Origin: Saccharopolyspora erythraea
Lineage (GTDB): Bacteria; Actinomycetota; Actinomycetes; Mycobacteriales; Pseudonocardiaceae
NCBI RefSeq assembly: GCF_018141105.1
Contig: NZ_CP054839.1
Span: 8,125,411 to 8,189,410, forward strand
Length of the DNA stretch: 64,000 nucleotides
Direction of reading: 5' to 3'
How positions within the stretch are numbered: the stretch's first letter is position 1; every line of letters begins with the position of its first letter. The position numbers and the translations under genes are program-made. Below are positions 1-9,835 of the stretch, piece after piece. The notes beneath the pieces were generated by a model. It was not told the DNA's origin, did no database searches, and saw nothing but the letters and a program-made list of their open reading frames with translations.

Positions 1-60
1 TTGATCGAACTCGCCACGACCGCCGATCGTCGCTTCCGCGGCGGGCCGTGCGGCGGTGTG

Positions 61-74
61 GTTCCACGTGAAAC
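61..74. promoter_or_regulatory. parS-like site (candidate ParB-binding palindrome)
   Basis: The 14-mer GTTCCACGTGAAAC differs at one position from GTTTCACGTGAAAC, the core of the bacterial parS consensus bound by ParB. It lies outside coding sequence, just beyond the terminator of the ABC-transporter operon. ParB sites cluster near the origin, and the rpsF-dnaB block at the other end of the window is usually origin-proximal in actinobacteria, so the context fits. One mismatch and a single copy keep this a candidate. Confidence 0.5.
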
Positions 75-78
75 GAAA

Positions 79-111
79 CGGCCGTGCCGGGTGGAGATCC
101 CGGCACGGCCG
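79..111 (-). terminator. Rho-independent-like terminator of the amino-acid ABC operon
   Basis: A perfect 13-bp stem (79-91 pairing with 99-111) encloses a 7-nt loop. It lies immediately after the ATPase stop codon at 117 on the minus strand. There is no clear U-tract, which is usual in high-GC actinobacteria. Confidence 0.75.
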
Positions 112-116
112 TGCGC

Positions 117-881
<765 letters not shown>

Positions 882-892
882 GCTCGGTCTCC

Positions 893-1723
893 TCACTGGG
901 TGGTGGCGGAAACGCCGCCGCCGTACTTGCGCTCGAGCACGTTGGACACCCGGGACAGCGGAATGGTGATGATCAGGTAGCACAGCCCGGCGACCAGCAG
1001 CGGGGTCAGCGAGGCGTACTCGTTGAGCGCGTTGCGGCCGAACTTGGCCAGCTCGTACTCGTTGCTGGCCAGACCGAGCAGGTAGACCAGCGACGAGTCC
1101 TTGGTCAGCAGGATCAGCTCGTTGGTCAGCGGCGGCAGGATGATCCGGAACGCCTGCGGCATGACGACGGTCAGCATGGTCCGGGTCGGCGACATCCCCA
1201 GCGAGCGCGCCGCCTCGACCTGGCCGCGCGGCACCGCCTGCACGCCAGCGCGGATCGTCTCGGCCATGTAGGCGGCACCGACCAGGCCCAGCGCCAGCAT
1301 CACGGTCGAGTAGATGTCGAAGCGCATCTGGAACGCGATCGGCACACCGAAGCCCAGCGCGATGAACACCAGCAGCGCGGGCAGCCCTCGGAACAGCTCG
1401 ATGTAGGCGGTGGCGAGCCAGCGGTACGGCCCCACCGGCGAAAGCTTCATCAGCGCCAGCACGACGCCCAGCGCGAGACCGAAAGCGAAGCCGAGCACGG
1501 TGTAGACGACGGTGTTGACCAGCGCGGTGGTGATCACGGCGGGGAACTGCGCGATCGCGACCTCGACGTTGAAGAACGCGCGGACGATCGAGCCCCAGTC
1601 GGCCAGCACGGCAGCGAGCACGACCGCCACGACCAGCACCGCGTACTGGATCCCGCGGTTGAGCCGCGCCCGCTGCCTGCGGCCCATGCCCGCCCTGGCC
1701 GGCCGCTCGAGTTGGGTTGTCAT
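893..1723 (-). CDS. Amino-acid ABC transporter permease (HisMQ/GlnP type)
   Basis: A 276-residue integral membrane subunit. A basic N-terminus ([12 protein letters not shown]) precedes a first hydrophobic segment ([14 protein letters not shown]), then four to five further helices. The EAA-like cytoplasmic loop is seen around [20 protein letters not shown], the contact site for the ATPase. The start is the ATG at 1723, with GGAGAT upstream. It sits between the lipoprotein gene (70 bp upstream) and the ATPase (11 bp downstream), so all three are probably co-transcribed. One permease gene only, so it would act as a homodimer. Confidence 0.92.
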   Translation of the reverse strand: MTTQLERPARAGMGRRQRARLNRGIQYAVLVVAVVLAAVLADWGSIVRAFFNVEVAIAQFPAVITTALVNTVVYTVLGFAFGLALGVVLALMKLSPVGPYRWLATAYIELFRGLPALLVFIALGFGVPIAFQMRFDIYSTVMLALGLVGAAYMAETIRAGVQAVPRGQVEAARSLGMSPTRTMLTVVMPQAFRIILPPLTNELILLTKDSSLVYLLGLASNEYELAKFGRNALNEYASLTPLLVAGLCYLIITIPLSRVSNVLERKYGGGVSATTQ

Positions 1724-1793
1724 CGAATCTCCTGTCAGTGGTCGGGGCCGGCGGCTCCACCCGCCGGCCCCGCGGTCCCAGCAGCGCTGGAGG

Positions 1794-2606
1794 TCACTCC
1801 GGCAACTTGCCGAACCACTTCTGGTAGATCGCGTCGTACTCGCCGTTCTCCTTCATCTTCTTCAGCGACTGGTTCACCGCGTTGCGTAGCGCCTCGTTGC
1901 CGGTGGCGACCCCGATCCCGTACTGGTCGCCGGTGGTGAACTCGGTGGTGATCTCCACCTCGGGGTTGTTCTTGATGAAGTCGCCCAGCACGCTGTTGTC
2001 GTTGATGGCCGCGTCGATCTGACCGGTCTGCACGGCGGTCACCGACAGCGGCAGGTCCTCGAACTGGACGACCTCGTAGCCGTTGGCGGCCTTGTTCTCG
2101 TTGGCGTAGGTCTCACCGGTCGTCGAGAGCTGCACGCCGAGCTTCTTGCCGCGCAGGGCCTGGAGGCTGTTGAGGCCGGAGCCCTTCTTGGTCAGCAGCG
2201 CCTGCGTGGCATCGAAGTACGGGTCGGAGAAGTCGAAGTTCTGCTCCCGGACGTCGGTGATGCTCATGGCGGCCGCGGCGACGTCGCAGCGGCGGGTGTT
2301 GAGGTCCTCACCGGACTGGATGCCCTCGAACGGGGTGTCCACGATCTTCTGCTGCACTCCGAGGTCCCGGGCGATCAGGTCGACCAGGTCCACGTCGAAG
2401 CCGACGATCTTGCCCTGGTCGTGGAACTGGAACGGCTTGTAGTCCATGTGCGTGCAGGTGGTCAGGTGACCGCTCTCGATCAGCTGCACCCCGCCCGCCG
2501 CGGTACCGCCGCCGCCGGTGGTCGGCTGGGCGCAGCCCGCCAGCCCGAACACCAGTGCCAGGGCGGGCAGCACGGCTGCCGCTCGTTTCATCGTCCGACG
2601 CGCCAC
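1794..2606 (-). CDS. Amino-acid ABC transporter substrate-binding lipoprotein
   Basis: A 270-residue solute-binding protein of the SBP_bac_3 family that should capture the amino acid outside the membrane and hand it to the permease encoded next. A type II signal peptide with lipobox LAGC (Cys near residue 25) is followed by a Gly/Thr-rich linker and a bilobed domain starting at SGHLTTCTHMDYKPFQFHDQ; the family segment GFDVDLVDLIARDLG is clear. The start is GTG at 2606, because TAGGAG lies seven bases upstream; an ATG five codons in is the alternative. It is the first gene of the operon, so the promoter should lie in 2607-2900. Confidence 0.93.
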   Translation of the reverse strand: MARRTMKRAAAVLPALALVFGLAGCAQPTTGGGGTAAGGVQLIESGHLTTCTHMDYKPFQFHDQGKIVGFDVDLVDLIARDLGVQQKIVDTPFEGIQSGEDLNTRRCDVAAAAMSITDVREQNFDFSDPYFDATQALLTKKGSGLNSLQALRGKKLGVQLSTTGETYANENKAANGYEVVQFEDLPLSVTAVQTGQIDAAINDNSVLGDFIKNNPEVEITTEFTTGDQYGIGVATGNEALRNAVNQSLKKMKENGEYDAIYQKWFGKLPE

Positions 2607-3099
2607 GGTGTCACTCCTAGTAGGTGAGAACGCGAGTTCCGGAATATTGCCACTCGAATGGGCGCAATCCCAGTCCTGCGTATTGCGAACCCGTCAAGTT
2701 TTCGCAGCCGCCCGGTCCGTGCGGGCTGCCCGAAGTGGAAACTCTGTGGGCCAACCACCCCGACGACACAGTTCTTGCGCGTTTCCGCTTCCGTTCCGGC
2801 CGGTTGTTGTGTTGTCGGTGGTGGAGGACTTCAGTTTCGTGTGACGCATGCCACCGGTCAACAGCAGTGTCGAACGCGTTACTCAAGCGGTGCGAGGGGC
2901 TGGTGGGGCGTTCGTGGCAGCCAGAATCGACCGTCACGGTAGGTGATCATCACGGTCGTTCGAGTGCTTCCCGACAGGTGTGCGCACCGAGCTAGGCCAG
3001 ATGGCGGTCGAGGCGCACATCACGAGTTGACAACACTCCTCGTGGACCGTCCGCGGACCGGGCGGTGCCCGAAAGCGCACAACCACGGAGGAGGTAAGG
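2607..3099. other. Divergent intergenic region with an inverted repeat
   Basis: No convincing gene is seen; short open frames here lack ribosome sites and codon bias. The stretch should hold the promoters of the ABC operon (leftward) and the secreted nuclease-fold gene (rightward). An interrupted repeat CGACCGT (2928-2934) / ACGGTCG (2952-2958) surrounds a TGATCA core and could be a regulator site. Confidence 0.5.
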
Positions 3100-3885
3100 A
3101 TGATGCGTGCCGTCACAGCGGGACGGCGGCGGTCGGCTGCGGTCCTGGTGGCCGTGCTGGCCGCGATCGCGACCGCCTTCGCGACCCCGGCCCAGGCCGA
3201 GGCGCCGAAGGCGGCTTCGTTCGACGTGCTCCAGCTCAACCTCTGCAACGGTGGGTTCGCACACTGCTACTCGGCGGGCAGGTCCGTCGACTCCGCGATC
3301 GCCGCGATCAAGCAGCGGCGTCCGGACGTGGTGACGCTCAACGAGGTCTGCGCACCCGACATCACGCGCCTCACGCACGAGACCGGCTACACCGCGGAGT
3401 TCACCCCGGTCGGCAACAAGGTCACCGGGGCGCCCCAGCCCTGTTCGGAGGGCCGCGGCGACTACGGCGTGGCGGTGCTGGCCCATCCCGACCACGGGGC
3501 GCTGGTGGACGGTCTGGCCGAGAAGCAGTTCGCCGCGCAGGACGGCGGCGAGGAGGCGCGGGTGCTGCTGTGCGCGCCGTTCTCTAGGTTCGCCACGTGC
3601 ACGGGACAGCTCTCCGCGGACGGCAACGTCGCCGCCCAGCAGTGCGTGGAGCTCGCCCAGGCCGCTGCCGGTCTCGGTGCCGTGACGCTGCTGGGCGGGG
3701 ACCTGAACCTCGCCGAGGGCGGCAACCCCGACGTGCGCTCCTGCGTCCCGCAAGGCTGGTACAGCAAGGGCGACGGCACCATGCAGCACGTGTTCGCCAC
3801 CGGCGCGTTCGCCTTCGAGCGCACCGAGAACCTGCCCATCGAGGGCTCCGACCACCCCGGTTTCCTCGTCGAGCTCGCGCGCTGA
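3100..3885 (+). CDS. Secreted endonuclease/exonuclease/phosphatase-family protein
   Basis: A 261-residue exported protein with the fold of DNase I and sphingomyelinase. The signal peptide covers residues 1-33 (basic MMRAVTAGRRR, hydrophobic core, cleavage after AQA). Family landmarks follow: LQLNLCN (metal-site Asn), LNEVC (catalytic Glu), GGDLNLAEGG (Asp/Asn pair) and terminal GSDHPGF (catalytic Asp-His). Several cysteines suggest disulfides in the secreted form. The first of two adjacent ATGs at 3100 is chosen, with GGAGGAGG upstream. The substrate (nucleic acid, phospholipid or inositol phosphate) is not decidable. It is single-gene and followed by a terminator. Confidence 0.85.
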   Translation: MMRAVTAGRRRSAAVLVAVLAAIATAFATPAQAEAPKAASFDVLQLNLCNGGFAHCYSAGRSVDSAIAAIKQRRPDVVTLNEVCAPDITRLTHETGYTAEFTPVGNKVTGAPQPCSEGRGDYGVAVLAHPDHGALVDGLAEKQFAAQDGGEEARVLLCAPFSRFATCTGQLSADGNVAAQQCVELAQAAAGLGAVTLLGGDLNLAEGGNPDVRSCVPQGWYSKGDGTMQHVFATGAFAFERTENLPIEGSDHPGFLVELAR

Positions 3886-3891
3886 CGGTTC

Positions 3892-3917
3892 GGCGCCTCC
3901 GCCACGGCGGGGGCGCC
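3892..3917 (+). terminator. Hairpin after the secreted EEP-family gene
   Basis: Arms 3892-3903 and 3906-3917 pair over 12 bp with one T-G wobble and a 2-base loop, starting seven bases after the stop codon. Confidence 0.6.
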
Positions 3918-4132
3918 GGACGTCGCGGGAGCCGCCCTTGGGCTCGCACCGGCGTCCCATGCGCCGCCGACCTGCTGCGCGGCTTCGTGCCCTCCGGGTT
4001 CGCCTGAGCCGCGCCCCCTCGCCGCCGGCCGCACCTAGGGGTTGCCGGAGGCTGAAATCCGGGTACCACCATGAGGTGCGGTCGGCTCCCCGGGCCGACG
4101 ATTGAAGCACCAACGGCGAAAGGCATCCGGAA

Positions 4133-4312
4133 ATGAAGCTCACCCGCCCCCAGCACGGCAAGCGGATCGCCGGCGTGTGCGCCGGCATCGCGGACCGCTT
4201 CGGCATGTCGCGGGGCCTGGTCCGATTCCTGTTCATCCTGTCGTGCCTGCTGCCCGGCCCGCAGGTGCTGGTCTACATCGTCCTCTGGATCCTGATCCCC
4301 AAGAGCCACTGA
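4133..4312 (+). CDS. Small PspC-domain membrane protein
   Basis: A 59-codon gene with a near-complete PspC domain: an N-terminal basic stretch (MKLTRPQHGKRIAGVCAG), the typical GIADRFGMSRGLVRFLF, and a hydrophobic C-terminal helix (VLVYIVLWILIP). PspC proteins sit in the inner membrane and act in envelope-stress responses in enterobacteria; in actinobacteria these short forms are widespread with unproven roles. The start is the ATG at 4133, with the weak purine tract ATCCGGAA upstream. It converges on the ABC permease gene ending at 4320. A longer open frame overlapping it in another phase is a shadow. Confidence 0.85.
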   Translation: MKLTRPQHGKRIAGVCAGIADRFGMSRGLVRFLFILSCLLPGPQVLVYIVLWILIPKSH

Positions 4313-4319
4313 CGGCCCG

Positions 4320-4970
4320 CTAGCCGACGCGCCTGGCCGCGACGTTCGCGGTCAGCAGGACGCTCGCCGCGAGCACCGCGCTCGCGGCGAGCCCCGTCCA
4401 CCCGAGCAAGGCCGGGCTGGGGAGCCCGGAGTTCATCGCGTGCAGCAGCGGGAAGACGAGCGGCACCCACCTGGCCAGCAGCACGGTCGAGAACAGGACC
4501 GCCGAGAGCACCAGCGTGCGGCCGAGCCCGCTCACCAGCAGCCGCGAGCACGGCAGCGCCAGCGCGATCCCCACCGCCGCGCACGCGAGATGCGCGAGCG
4601 CCCCGGTCAGCAGCTCCGGACCGGTCGGCCGCGGATCGTGCGCCAGCGCCGACCACACCACCGGCACCGCGCCGAGAGCCGCCGAGCACGTCAGCACCGC
4701 CGCCGACGCCGAGACCGTCGGCCGGTACGGCGACCCGGCGTGGGCCTGGGTGACCATGCGTTGCACCGGATCCTCGACGTCGACGAGCGCGATCGTCAGC
4801 CAGCCCGCGACGACCAGCAGCGCGCCCGCCGTCACCGCGAACACCGGCAGCACCGCGCCCCGGTTGTCCTGGTGGAGCATGCCGACCACGCCGATGTAGA
4901 GCAGCACGGGCGCGACGTAGCGCTGGGAGTGGCCCAGCGCGGCGAGCTGGTACCTGACCAGTGCGATCAA
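4320..4970 (-). CDS. ABC transporter membrane subunit (small, six-helix)
   Basis: A 216-residue hydrophobic protein with about six membrane helices (examples APVLLYIGVVGML, GALLVVAGWLTIALV, LLARWVPLVFPLL), encoded directly after an ABC ATPase. The start is TTG at 4970, because TTGA overlaps the ATPase stop (TGA at 4967-4969), a translational-coupling arrangement. The protein is probably the membrane half of a two-gene exporter or ABC-2-like transporter. Substrate unknown. The membrane protein family itself is not recognised beyond topology. Confidence 0.8.
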   Translation of the reverse strand: MIALVRYQLAALGHSQRYVAPVLLYIGVVGMLHQDNRGAVLPVFAVTAGALLVVAGWLTIALVDVEDPVQRMVTQAHAGSPYRPTVSASAAVLTCSAALGAVPVVWSALAHDPRPTGPELLTGALAHLACAAVGIALALPCSRLLVSGLGRTLVLSAVLFSTVLLARWVPLVFPLLHAMNSGLPSPALLGWTGLAASAVLAASVLLTANVAARRVG

Positions 4971-5797
4971 CGAGCCTGCTCCACCGAGAGCACCGACGAA
5001 CCCGCGCGGATCGCGGTCGTCAGCACCGCCTCGCGCTCGGAGACCCGCACGGTCAGCGTCACCTCCTGGTCGTCGCCGTGGTGCTCGACCACACCGGTCT
5101 GCGCCTTCCAGTCGACCGGGCGCCCTCCCGAGAGCAGCACCCGGGCCGTCGGTTCGGCACCCGCCACGGCGACCAGCCTGCCACCGACGAGCCGGTGCGT
5201 GCTGGTGGCGGGCGTGCGCGCGAACGCCGGCCGGTGGTCGGTGAACACCACCGCGGTCCCCTCGGCCCGCACCTCGCCGATCACCTCCGCCAGCACCTCG
5301 CGGGCCGCGAGGTCCAGTCCCGACCAGGGCTCGTCGAGCACGAGCAGGTCGGGCCGCTCCAGCAGCGCCTGGGCGAGCCCGACCTTCTGGGCGTTGCCCT
5401 TGGACAGCTCGCGCAGCGGCGTCGCCGGGCCGCCTGCGAGGTCGAAGCGCACCAGCCAGTGCTCGGCGCGCGCCCTGACCTCTGCGGTGCGCAGCCCGCG
5501 CACGCGTCCCATGTGGCACAGGTACGCACGGGCGCTCATGCGCTGGCGCGCGGGGAACCGGTCGGGCACGTAGGAGGTGGTGGGGTGCCCGGTGATCCGG
5601 CCCGACGACGGCCGCGACAGCCCGGCCAGGATGCGCAGCAGCGTCGACTTGCCGGAGCCGTTGGCGCCGAGGATTCCCGTCACCTGCCCGGGTTCGAGCA
5701 CGAGGTCGACGCCGCGGAGGACCTGGACGCCGGAGCCGTAGCGCTTCGTGACCCCGTGCAGCCGAAGCAGCGAAGTGGACTCCACGCCGCCAAACAT
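4967..5797 (-). CDS. ABC transporter ATP-binding protein
   Basis: A cytoplasmic ATPase of about 276 residues. Walker A is GANGSGKST, Walker B is LLVLDEPWSGLD, and the signature is the degenerate LSKGNAQKVGLAQ, a form seen in ABC-2-type exporter ATPases. A DHRPAF segment supplies the switch His. An extra C-terminal domain of about 80 residues (HRLVGGRLVAVAG onward) could be regulatory. Start choice is uncertain: ATG at 5797 gives MFGGVESTSLL, TTG at 5833 adds 12 residues, and no strong ribosome site is seen for either. It is coupled to the downstream membrane subunit by overlapping stop/start codons. Confidence 0.88.
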   Translation of the reverse strand: MFGGVESTSLLRLHGVTKRYGSGVQVLRGVDLVLEPGQVTGILGANGSGKSTLLRILAGLSRPSSGRITGHPTTSYVPDRFPARQRMSARAYLCHMGRVRGLRTAEVRARAEHWLVRFDLAGGPATPLRELSKGNAQKVGLAQALLERPDLLVLDEPWSGLDLAAREVLAEVIGEVRAEGTAVVFTDHRPAFARTPATSTHRLVGGRLVAVAGAEPTARVLLSGGRPVDWKAQTGVVEHHGDDQEVTLTVRVSEREAVLTTAIRAGSSVLSVEQAR

Positions 5798-5860
5798 AGT
5801 CCGCGAACCGCCGCCGCGGCCGTATCCGGGCAAGTTTGAGGGAGGGGCGGGTTCGGCTGC

Positions 5861-7279
5861 TCAGCGCCGGGCGTGGGCGTCCAGGACGTAGGAGACCGCG
5901 GTGGTCACCTTCGCGGCGAAGCCGAGGTTCAGCGACTCGTCGGGCACGTGCGCGTTGCTGTCCGGCCCGAGCGCGCCGGTGACGACGAACTGCGCGTCCG
6001 GGTACACGCTGTGCAGCAGGCCCATGAACGGGATCGAACCGCCCAGCCCCATCGTGCGCCATCCGCTGCCGAAGACGTCCGCGCTCGCGTCGTCGAGGGC
6101 CGCGCGCAGCCACGGCGCGGTGTCCGGGGCGTTCCAGCCCGGCCCGGCCTCGCTGTGCTCGATGGTGACGCGGGCGCCGTAGGGCACGTCGGTCGTGAGC
6201 CGCTGCTCGACCGCGCGCAGTGCCGCGTCGGCGTCGACGGTGGGAGGCAGCCGGAAGCTGAGCGAGAGCGTCGTGAACGGGCGAAGCACGTTGCCCGCGT
6301 CGGCGGGCAACGGCAGACCGTCGGCACCGATCACCGAGAGCGTCGGGCGCCACGTGCTGTTGAGGGCCAGCTCGACCTCGTCGTCGGTCACCGGCTGGAC
6401 GCCCTCGGACAGCAGCACGCTGCCGCGCACCATCCCCGGCACGGCCTCGACGGCGGCCTTGGTCTCGGCGACCCGGTTCGGCGGGATCTCGGCGTTGAGC
6501 TCGGGCACCAGGACCTCGCCGGTCGCCGGGTCCTCCAGGCGGTCGAGCAGCAGGCGCAGAACGCGGAAGCTGCTGGGCACGATGCCGCTGACGATCCCGG
6601 AGTGCTGCCCCTGGTCGAGCACCTGGACCCGGACGTCCATGCCCGCCATGCCGCGCAGCGACGTGGTCAGCCACAGCCGCTCGTAGTCGCCGCCACCGGA
6701 GTCCAGGCACACCACCAGCGACACCCGGCCCAGCCGGTCGGAGAGGTGCTCCAGGTAGGCGGGCAGGTCGGGGCTGCCGGACTCCTCGCCGGTCTCCAGC
6801 AGCACGACGCAGCGGGCGTGCGCACCGCTGTGCGCCCGGACCGCCTCGATCGCCGTGATGGCGGCGTACCCGGCGTAGCCGTCGTCGGCGGAGCCGCGGC
6901 CGTAGAGGCGGCCGTCGCGCACCACCGGCGTCCACGGCCCCAGGCCCTCCGACCAGCCGCCGACGGGCGGCTGCTTGTCGAGGTGGCCGTACAGCAGCGC
7001 GGTCTCGTCGTCGCTCCCGCCGCCGGTGGCGGGGATGTCGACCAGCAGCAGCGGGGTCCGGCCCGGCAACCGCACCACGTCGAGCTTCGCGCCCGGGATG
7101 CCGCGTGCGGCGATCCACTCCCGCACGTGCGCGACGGCGGCGTCGAGATGCCCGGAGGCGGCCCACCCCGCGTCGAAGGCCGGGGACAGCGCGGGCACCC
7201 GGACCAGCTCGGACAGGCTCGGCACGACCGAGGCGTCCCAGGTGTCCTCAACGGTTCGCTTCACTGCTGCGTGATCCAC
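5861..7279 (-). CDS. M20-family metallopeptidase (dipeptidase-like)
   Basis: A cytoplasmic di-zinc peptidase of about 472 residues. Ligand and catalytic motifs are all visible: YGHLDKQP (His and catalytic Asp), GSADDGYAGY (bridging Asp), ETGEESGSPD (general-base Glu plus ligand Glu), CLDSGGGDY (ligand Asp) and near the C-terminus SNAHVPDE (last ligand His). The insertion between them is the usual dimerisation lid. The likely reaction is release of amino acids from dipeptides or N-acyl amino acids. GTG at 7279 (MDHAAVKRTVEDTWD) is preferred because family similarity starts there; an ATG at 7350 would add a non-homologous tail. Single-gene unit. Confidence 0.88.
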   Translation of the reverse strand: MDHAAVKRTVEDTWDASVVPSLSELVRVPALSPAFDAGWAASGHLDAAVAHVREWIAARGIPGAKLDVVRLPGRTPLLLVDIPATGGGSDDETALLYGHLDKQPPVGGWSEGLGPWTPVVRDGRLYGRGSADDGYAGYAAITAIEAVRAHSGAHARCVVLLETGEESGSPDLPAYLEHLSDRLGRVSLVVCLDSGGGDYERLWLTTSLRGMAGMDVRVQVLDQGQHSGIVSGIVPSSFRVLRLLLDRLEDPATGEVLVPELNAEIPPNRVAETKAAVEAVPGMVRGSVLLSEGVQPVTDDEVELALNSTWRPTLSVIGADGLPLPADAGNVLRPFTTLSLSFRLPPTVDADAALRAVEQRLTTDVPYGARVTIEHSEAGPGWNAPDTAPWLRAALDDASADVFGSGWRTMGLGGSIPFMGLLHSVYPDAQFVVTGALGPDSNAHVPDESLNLGFAAKVTTAVSYVLDAHARR

Positions 7280-7508
7280 GGGCGCGATGATATGCCGCTC
7301 CGGCCCCGTCCGGCCGCCCGCGACGGGAAGCCGACACGCGGGCTGAGCCATGAGCGGCGCGCGCCCGCCCGGTGGGCGGTCCGCACGGCGAGGATTCAGG
7401 CGATGGCCAGCCCCAGCGGGTCGATCATGCCGCACCGGACCAGGCGCATCGGGCTCCCGTAGGCCAGCAGCCGGCCGAGGAGCTCGTCCAGCTCCCCGGC
7501 CGCGACGG

Positions 7509-7537
7509 CCGGCTTCGCCCCGGGTGGGCGAAGCCGG
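7509..7537 (-). terminator. Terminator of the GPP34 gene
   Basis: A perfect 12-bp stem (7509-7520 with 7526-7537) with a 5-nt loop lies 32 bases past the stop codon at 7569. Confidence 0.75.
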
Positions 7538-7568
7538 ATTGGGCGGTCGGGCCGAGCCCGGCCACGGG

Positions 7569-8240
7569 TCAGGCCCCGCCGCCTCCGCCGCCGTCTCCGC
7601 CGCCGCCGTTGCCCGCGGACGCGGTCGTGGCCGCGCCGATCACGGCCACGGTGGAGGCGATCACGGCCTGTACCGCCTTGCCGAGGTTCTCGCCCTTGCT
7701 GATCTCCTTCAGCCGCTTGCGCTCGGGGCGGTCGAAGCGCAGCGAGTGCGCCAGGCCCGTCGCGTGGACCAGGGAGGCGAGTAGCGCGAGCCGGTCGTCG
7801 GGGTCCCGCTGCTGTAAGGCGACCTGGTGCAGCTCCGCGAGCAGCGCCTGCTGCATCGCCTGATCGGGGTAGTGGCGGTCGGCGGGAAAGCCGAGGAAGG
7901 TCTTCTTCTCCTCGCGGAACACGCCCCGCTGCACCAGCGCGGCGCAGTGCGTCTTGCGCGCGGACCTGCGGCTCATGATGAAGCGCGCGGCGTCGACCGG
8001 CTTCTGCTTCGGCCCCGACTTCGCCACCAGCCACGACGTGGCCTCGTCAACCCAGTCGATCCCCGTGGGTGAGTCGTCGGCCACCCGCACCTTCTTGCCT
8101 TCGAACTCGACTCGGCCGCGCAGCACCATCTCACCCAGCTCGGCTGCGCCGGTGTGGTCGCAGGTGCTGCGGTAGCTGCCGTTGGACTTGTAGAGCAGCA
8201 GCACGAACTGCTCCGGGAGGTTCAGGGTCGGCTCGCTCAT
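7569..8240 (-). CDS. GPP34 (GOLPH3-like) family protein
   Basis: A 223-residue protein. The N-terminal LPEQFVLLLY and the following helical repeats with RRSARKTHCAALVQRGVFREEKK match the GPP34 fold, whose eukaryotic member GOLPH3 binds phosphoinositide at the Golgi. In actinobacteria the family is common and its role is not established; a cytoplasmic, peripheral-membrane protein is the usual guess. The C-terminus is an unusual hydrophobic stretch (AVQAVIASTVAVIGAATTAS) followed by a run of about 15 Gly/Asp residues, so the tail may insert in or lie on the membrane. The start is the ATG at 8240. Confidence 0.82.
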   Translation of the reverse strand: MSEPTLNLPEQFVLLLYKSNGSYRSTCDHTGAAELGEMVLRGRVEFEGKKVRVADDSPTGIDWVDEATSWLVAKSGPKQKPVDAARFIMSRRSARKTHCAALVQRGVFREEKKTFLGFPADRHYPDQAMQQALLAELHQVALQQRDPDDRLALLASLVHATGLAHSLRFDRPERKRLKEISKGENLGKAVQAVIASTVAVIGAATTASAGNGGGGDGGGGGGA

Positions 8241-8608
8241 GCACCCAAGTGTGCAGCCTCGGCGGAGCCCTCGAGTGGCGATCGTGCGAACCGGGGCCCA
8301 CAGTATCGGGACCGCGATGGTCCCAACCGCGTTAGTCGGACCTCCATTGCTTTGATGACCTGGGAATTCAGCTGGATCGGCGGCACTTTACGGTGCAGTA
8401 GGCAGGTTGGTGGCGGGCGTGCGCGCCGGCTGCCGGCCGCTGTGGCAGGGCTCACTGGTTCGGCGGTTTTCGTGCCAGGATGGCGGGGAGCGATCCAACG
8501 CTTGGCCGGGTTCCGCGGGCGACCACCCACGTCCACCGCGGAGCGCGGCCGGAGCTTGCCGGGCGGGTCGTCACGAGCGGCCGTCCGGCGCGAGACGAGG
8601 AGATCCAC
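8241..8608. other. Divergent promoter region (GPP34 / 2-oxoacid dehydrogenase operon)
   Basis: No gene is supported here. The region must carry the promoters for the leftward GPP34 gene and the rightward dehydrogenase operon. I found no clean inverted repeat or riboswitch-like fold by eye. Confidence 0.4.
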
Positions 8609-9835
8609 ATGTCCCCGGAACGATGGACGCGAGAAGGCCACTCCGGCGAAGCCACCGACACCGGTCCACCTGCCGCAACCGCAGCCAAACCCACACGGGA
8701 GCAGGTGATCGCCGGTTTGCGGGCGACAAGCGAAGGCGGAGCTGACCTGGTGCAGCTCCTCACCCCAGAGGGCGAGCGGGTCTCGCACCCGGACTTCGAC
8801 ATCGACGTCACCGACGCGCAGCTGCGCGACCTCTACCGGGACATGGTGCTGGTGCGGCGCACCGACCGGGAGGGCAACGCGCTCCAGCGGCAGGGCCAGC
8901 TCGGGATCTGGGTCCCGCTGCTGGGCCAGGAAGCCGCCCAGATCGGCGCGGGACGCGCGCTGAAGCCGCAGGACATGGCATTCCCCAGCTACCGCGAGCA
9001 CGGCGTCGCCTGGTGCCGCGGCCTGGACCCGACCGAGGTGCTGGGCATCTTCCGGGGCACCGACCACGGCAGCTGGGACCCGATGGCCACCGGCTTCCAC
9101 CTCTACACCATCGTCATCGGCAACCAGTGCCTCAACGCGGCCGGCTACGCGATGGGCCAGCGCTTCGACGGCCGGGTCGGCGACGACGACGGCGAGGCCA
9201 CGATGGTCTTCTTCGGCGACGGCGCCACCAGCCAGGGCGACGTGCACGAGGCGATGGTGTGGGCCGCGGTCTACGACGCGCCGCTGGTGTTCTTCTGCCA
9301 GAACAACCAGTGGGCGATCTCCGAGCCGACCGAGCGCCAGAGCCGGGTGCCGCTGTACCAGCGGGCCTCCGGCTACGGCTTCCCCGGCATCCGGGTGGAC
9401 GGCAACGACGTGCTGGCCAGCCTGGCCGTCTCGAAGTGGGCGCTGGACGAGTGCCGCCACGGCAACGGCCCGGTGCTGGTGGAGGCGTTCACCTACCGGA
9501 TGGACGCGCACACCACCTCCGACGACGCCACCCGCTACCGGCTGGCCGACGAGCTGGAGGCGTGGAAGCTCAAGGACCCGATCGAGCGGCTGCGGGTGCA
9601 CCTGGTGCGCGAGCAGATCGCGGGCCAGGACTTCTTCGACTCGGTGGAGGCCGAGTCCGACGAGCTGGCCGCCCGCTTCCGCGACTACTGCTTCAACCTG
9701 ACCGACCCGCCGCCGCAGCGGATGTTCTCCCAGGTCTACGCCGAGCAGACCCCGCAGCTGGCCGAACAGGAGCGGGAGTACCTGCGCTACCTCGACAGCT
9801 TCGCCGACGAATCGCTCGCGGGAGGTGTGCACTGA
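8609..9835 (+). CDS. bkdA: Branched-chain 2-oxoacid dehydrogenase E1 alpha subunit
   Basis: A 408-residue thiamine-diphosphate enzyme subunit that decarboxylates a 2-oxoacid and passes the acyl group to lipoyl-E2. The ThDP/Mg motif GDGATSQGDVHEAMVWAAVYDAP is cut here to its core GDGATSQGD...NNQ; SYREHG and the phosphorylation-loop-like YRMDAHTTSDDATRYR are also present. The start is the ATG at 8609, with GAGGAGATCC upstream, although the frame stays open further left. The E1 beta ATG overlaps its stop by one base. The split alpha/beta architecture favours a branched-chain or acetoin/pyruvate-type complex; the substrate is an inference. Confidence 0.9.
   Translation: MSPERWTREGHSGEATDTGPPAATAAKPTREQVIAGLRATSEGGADLVQLLTPEGERVSHPDFDIDVTDAQLRDLYRDMVLVRRTDREGNALQRQGQLGIWVPLLGQEAAQIGAGRALKPQDMAFPSYREHGVAWCRGLDPTEVLGIFRGTDHGSWDPMATGFHLYTIVIGNQCLNAAGYAMGQRFDGRVGDDDGEATMVFFGDGATSQGDVHEAMVWAAVYDAPLVFFCQNNQWAISEPTERQSRVPLYQRASGYGFPGIRVDGNDVLASLAVSKWALDECRHGNGPVLVEAFTYRMDAHTTSDDATRYRLADELEAWKLKDPIERLRVHLVREQIAGQDFFDSVEAESDELAARFRDYCFNLTDPPPQRMFSQVYAEQTPQLAEQEREYLRYLDSFADESLAGGVH

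Noticed and set aside
3584-4309. 241-codon minus-strand frame overlapping the EEP and PspC genes
   Set aside because: Low-complexity Arg/Pro/Ala translation opposite a clear secreted protein and a clear PspC domain.
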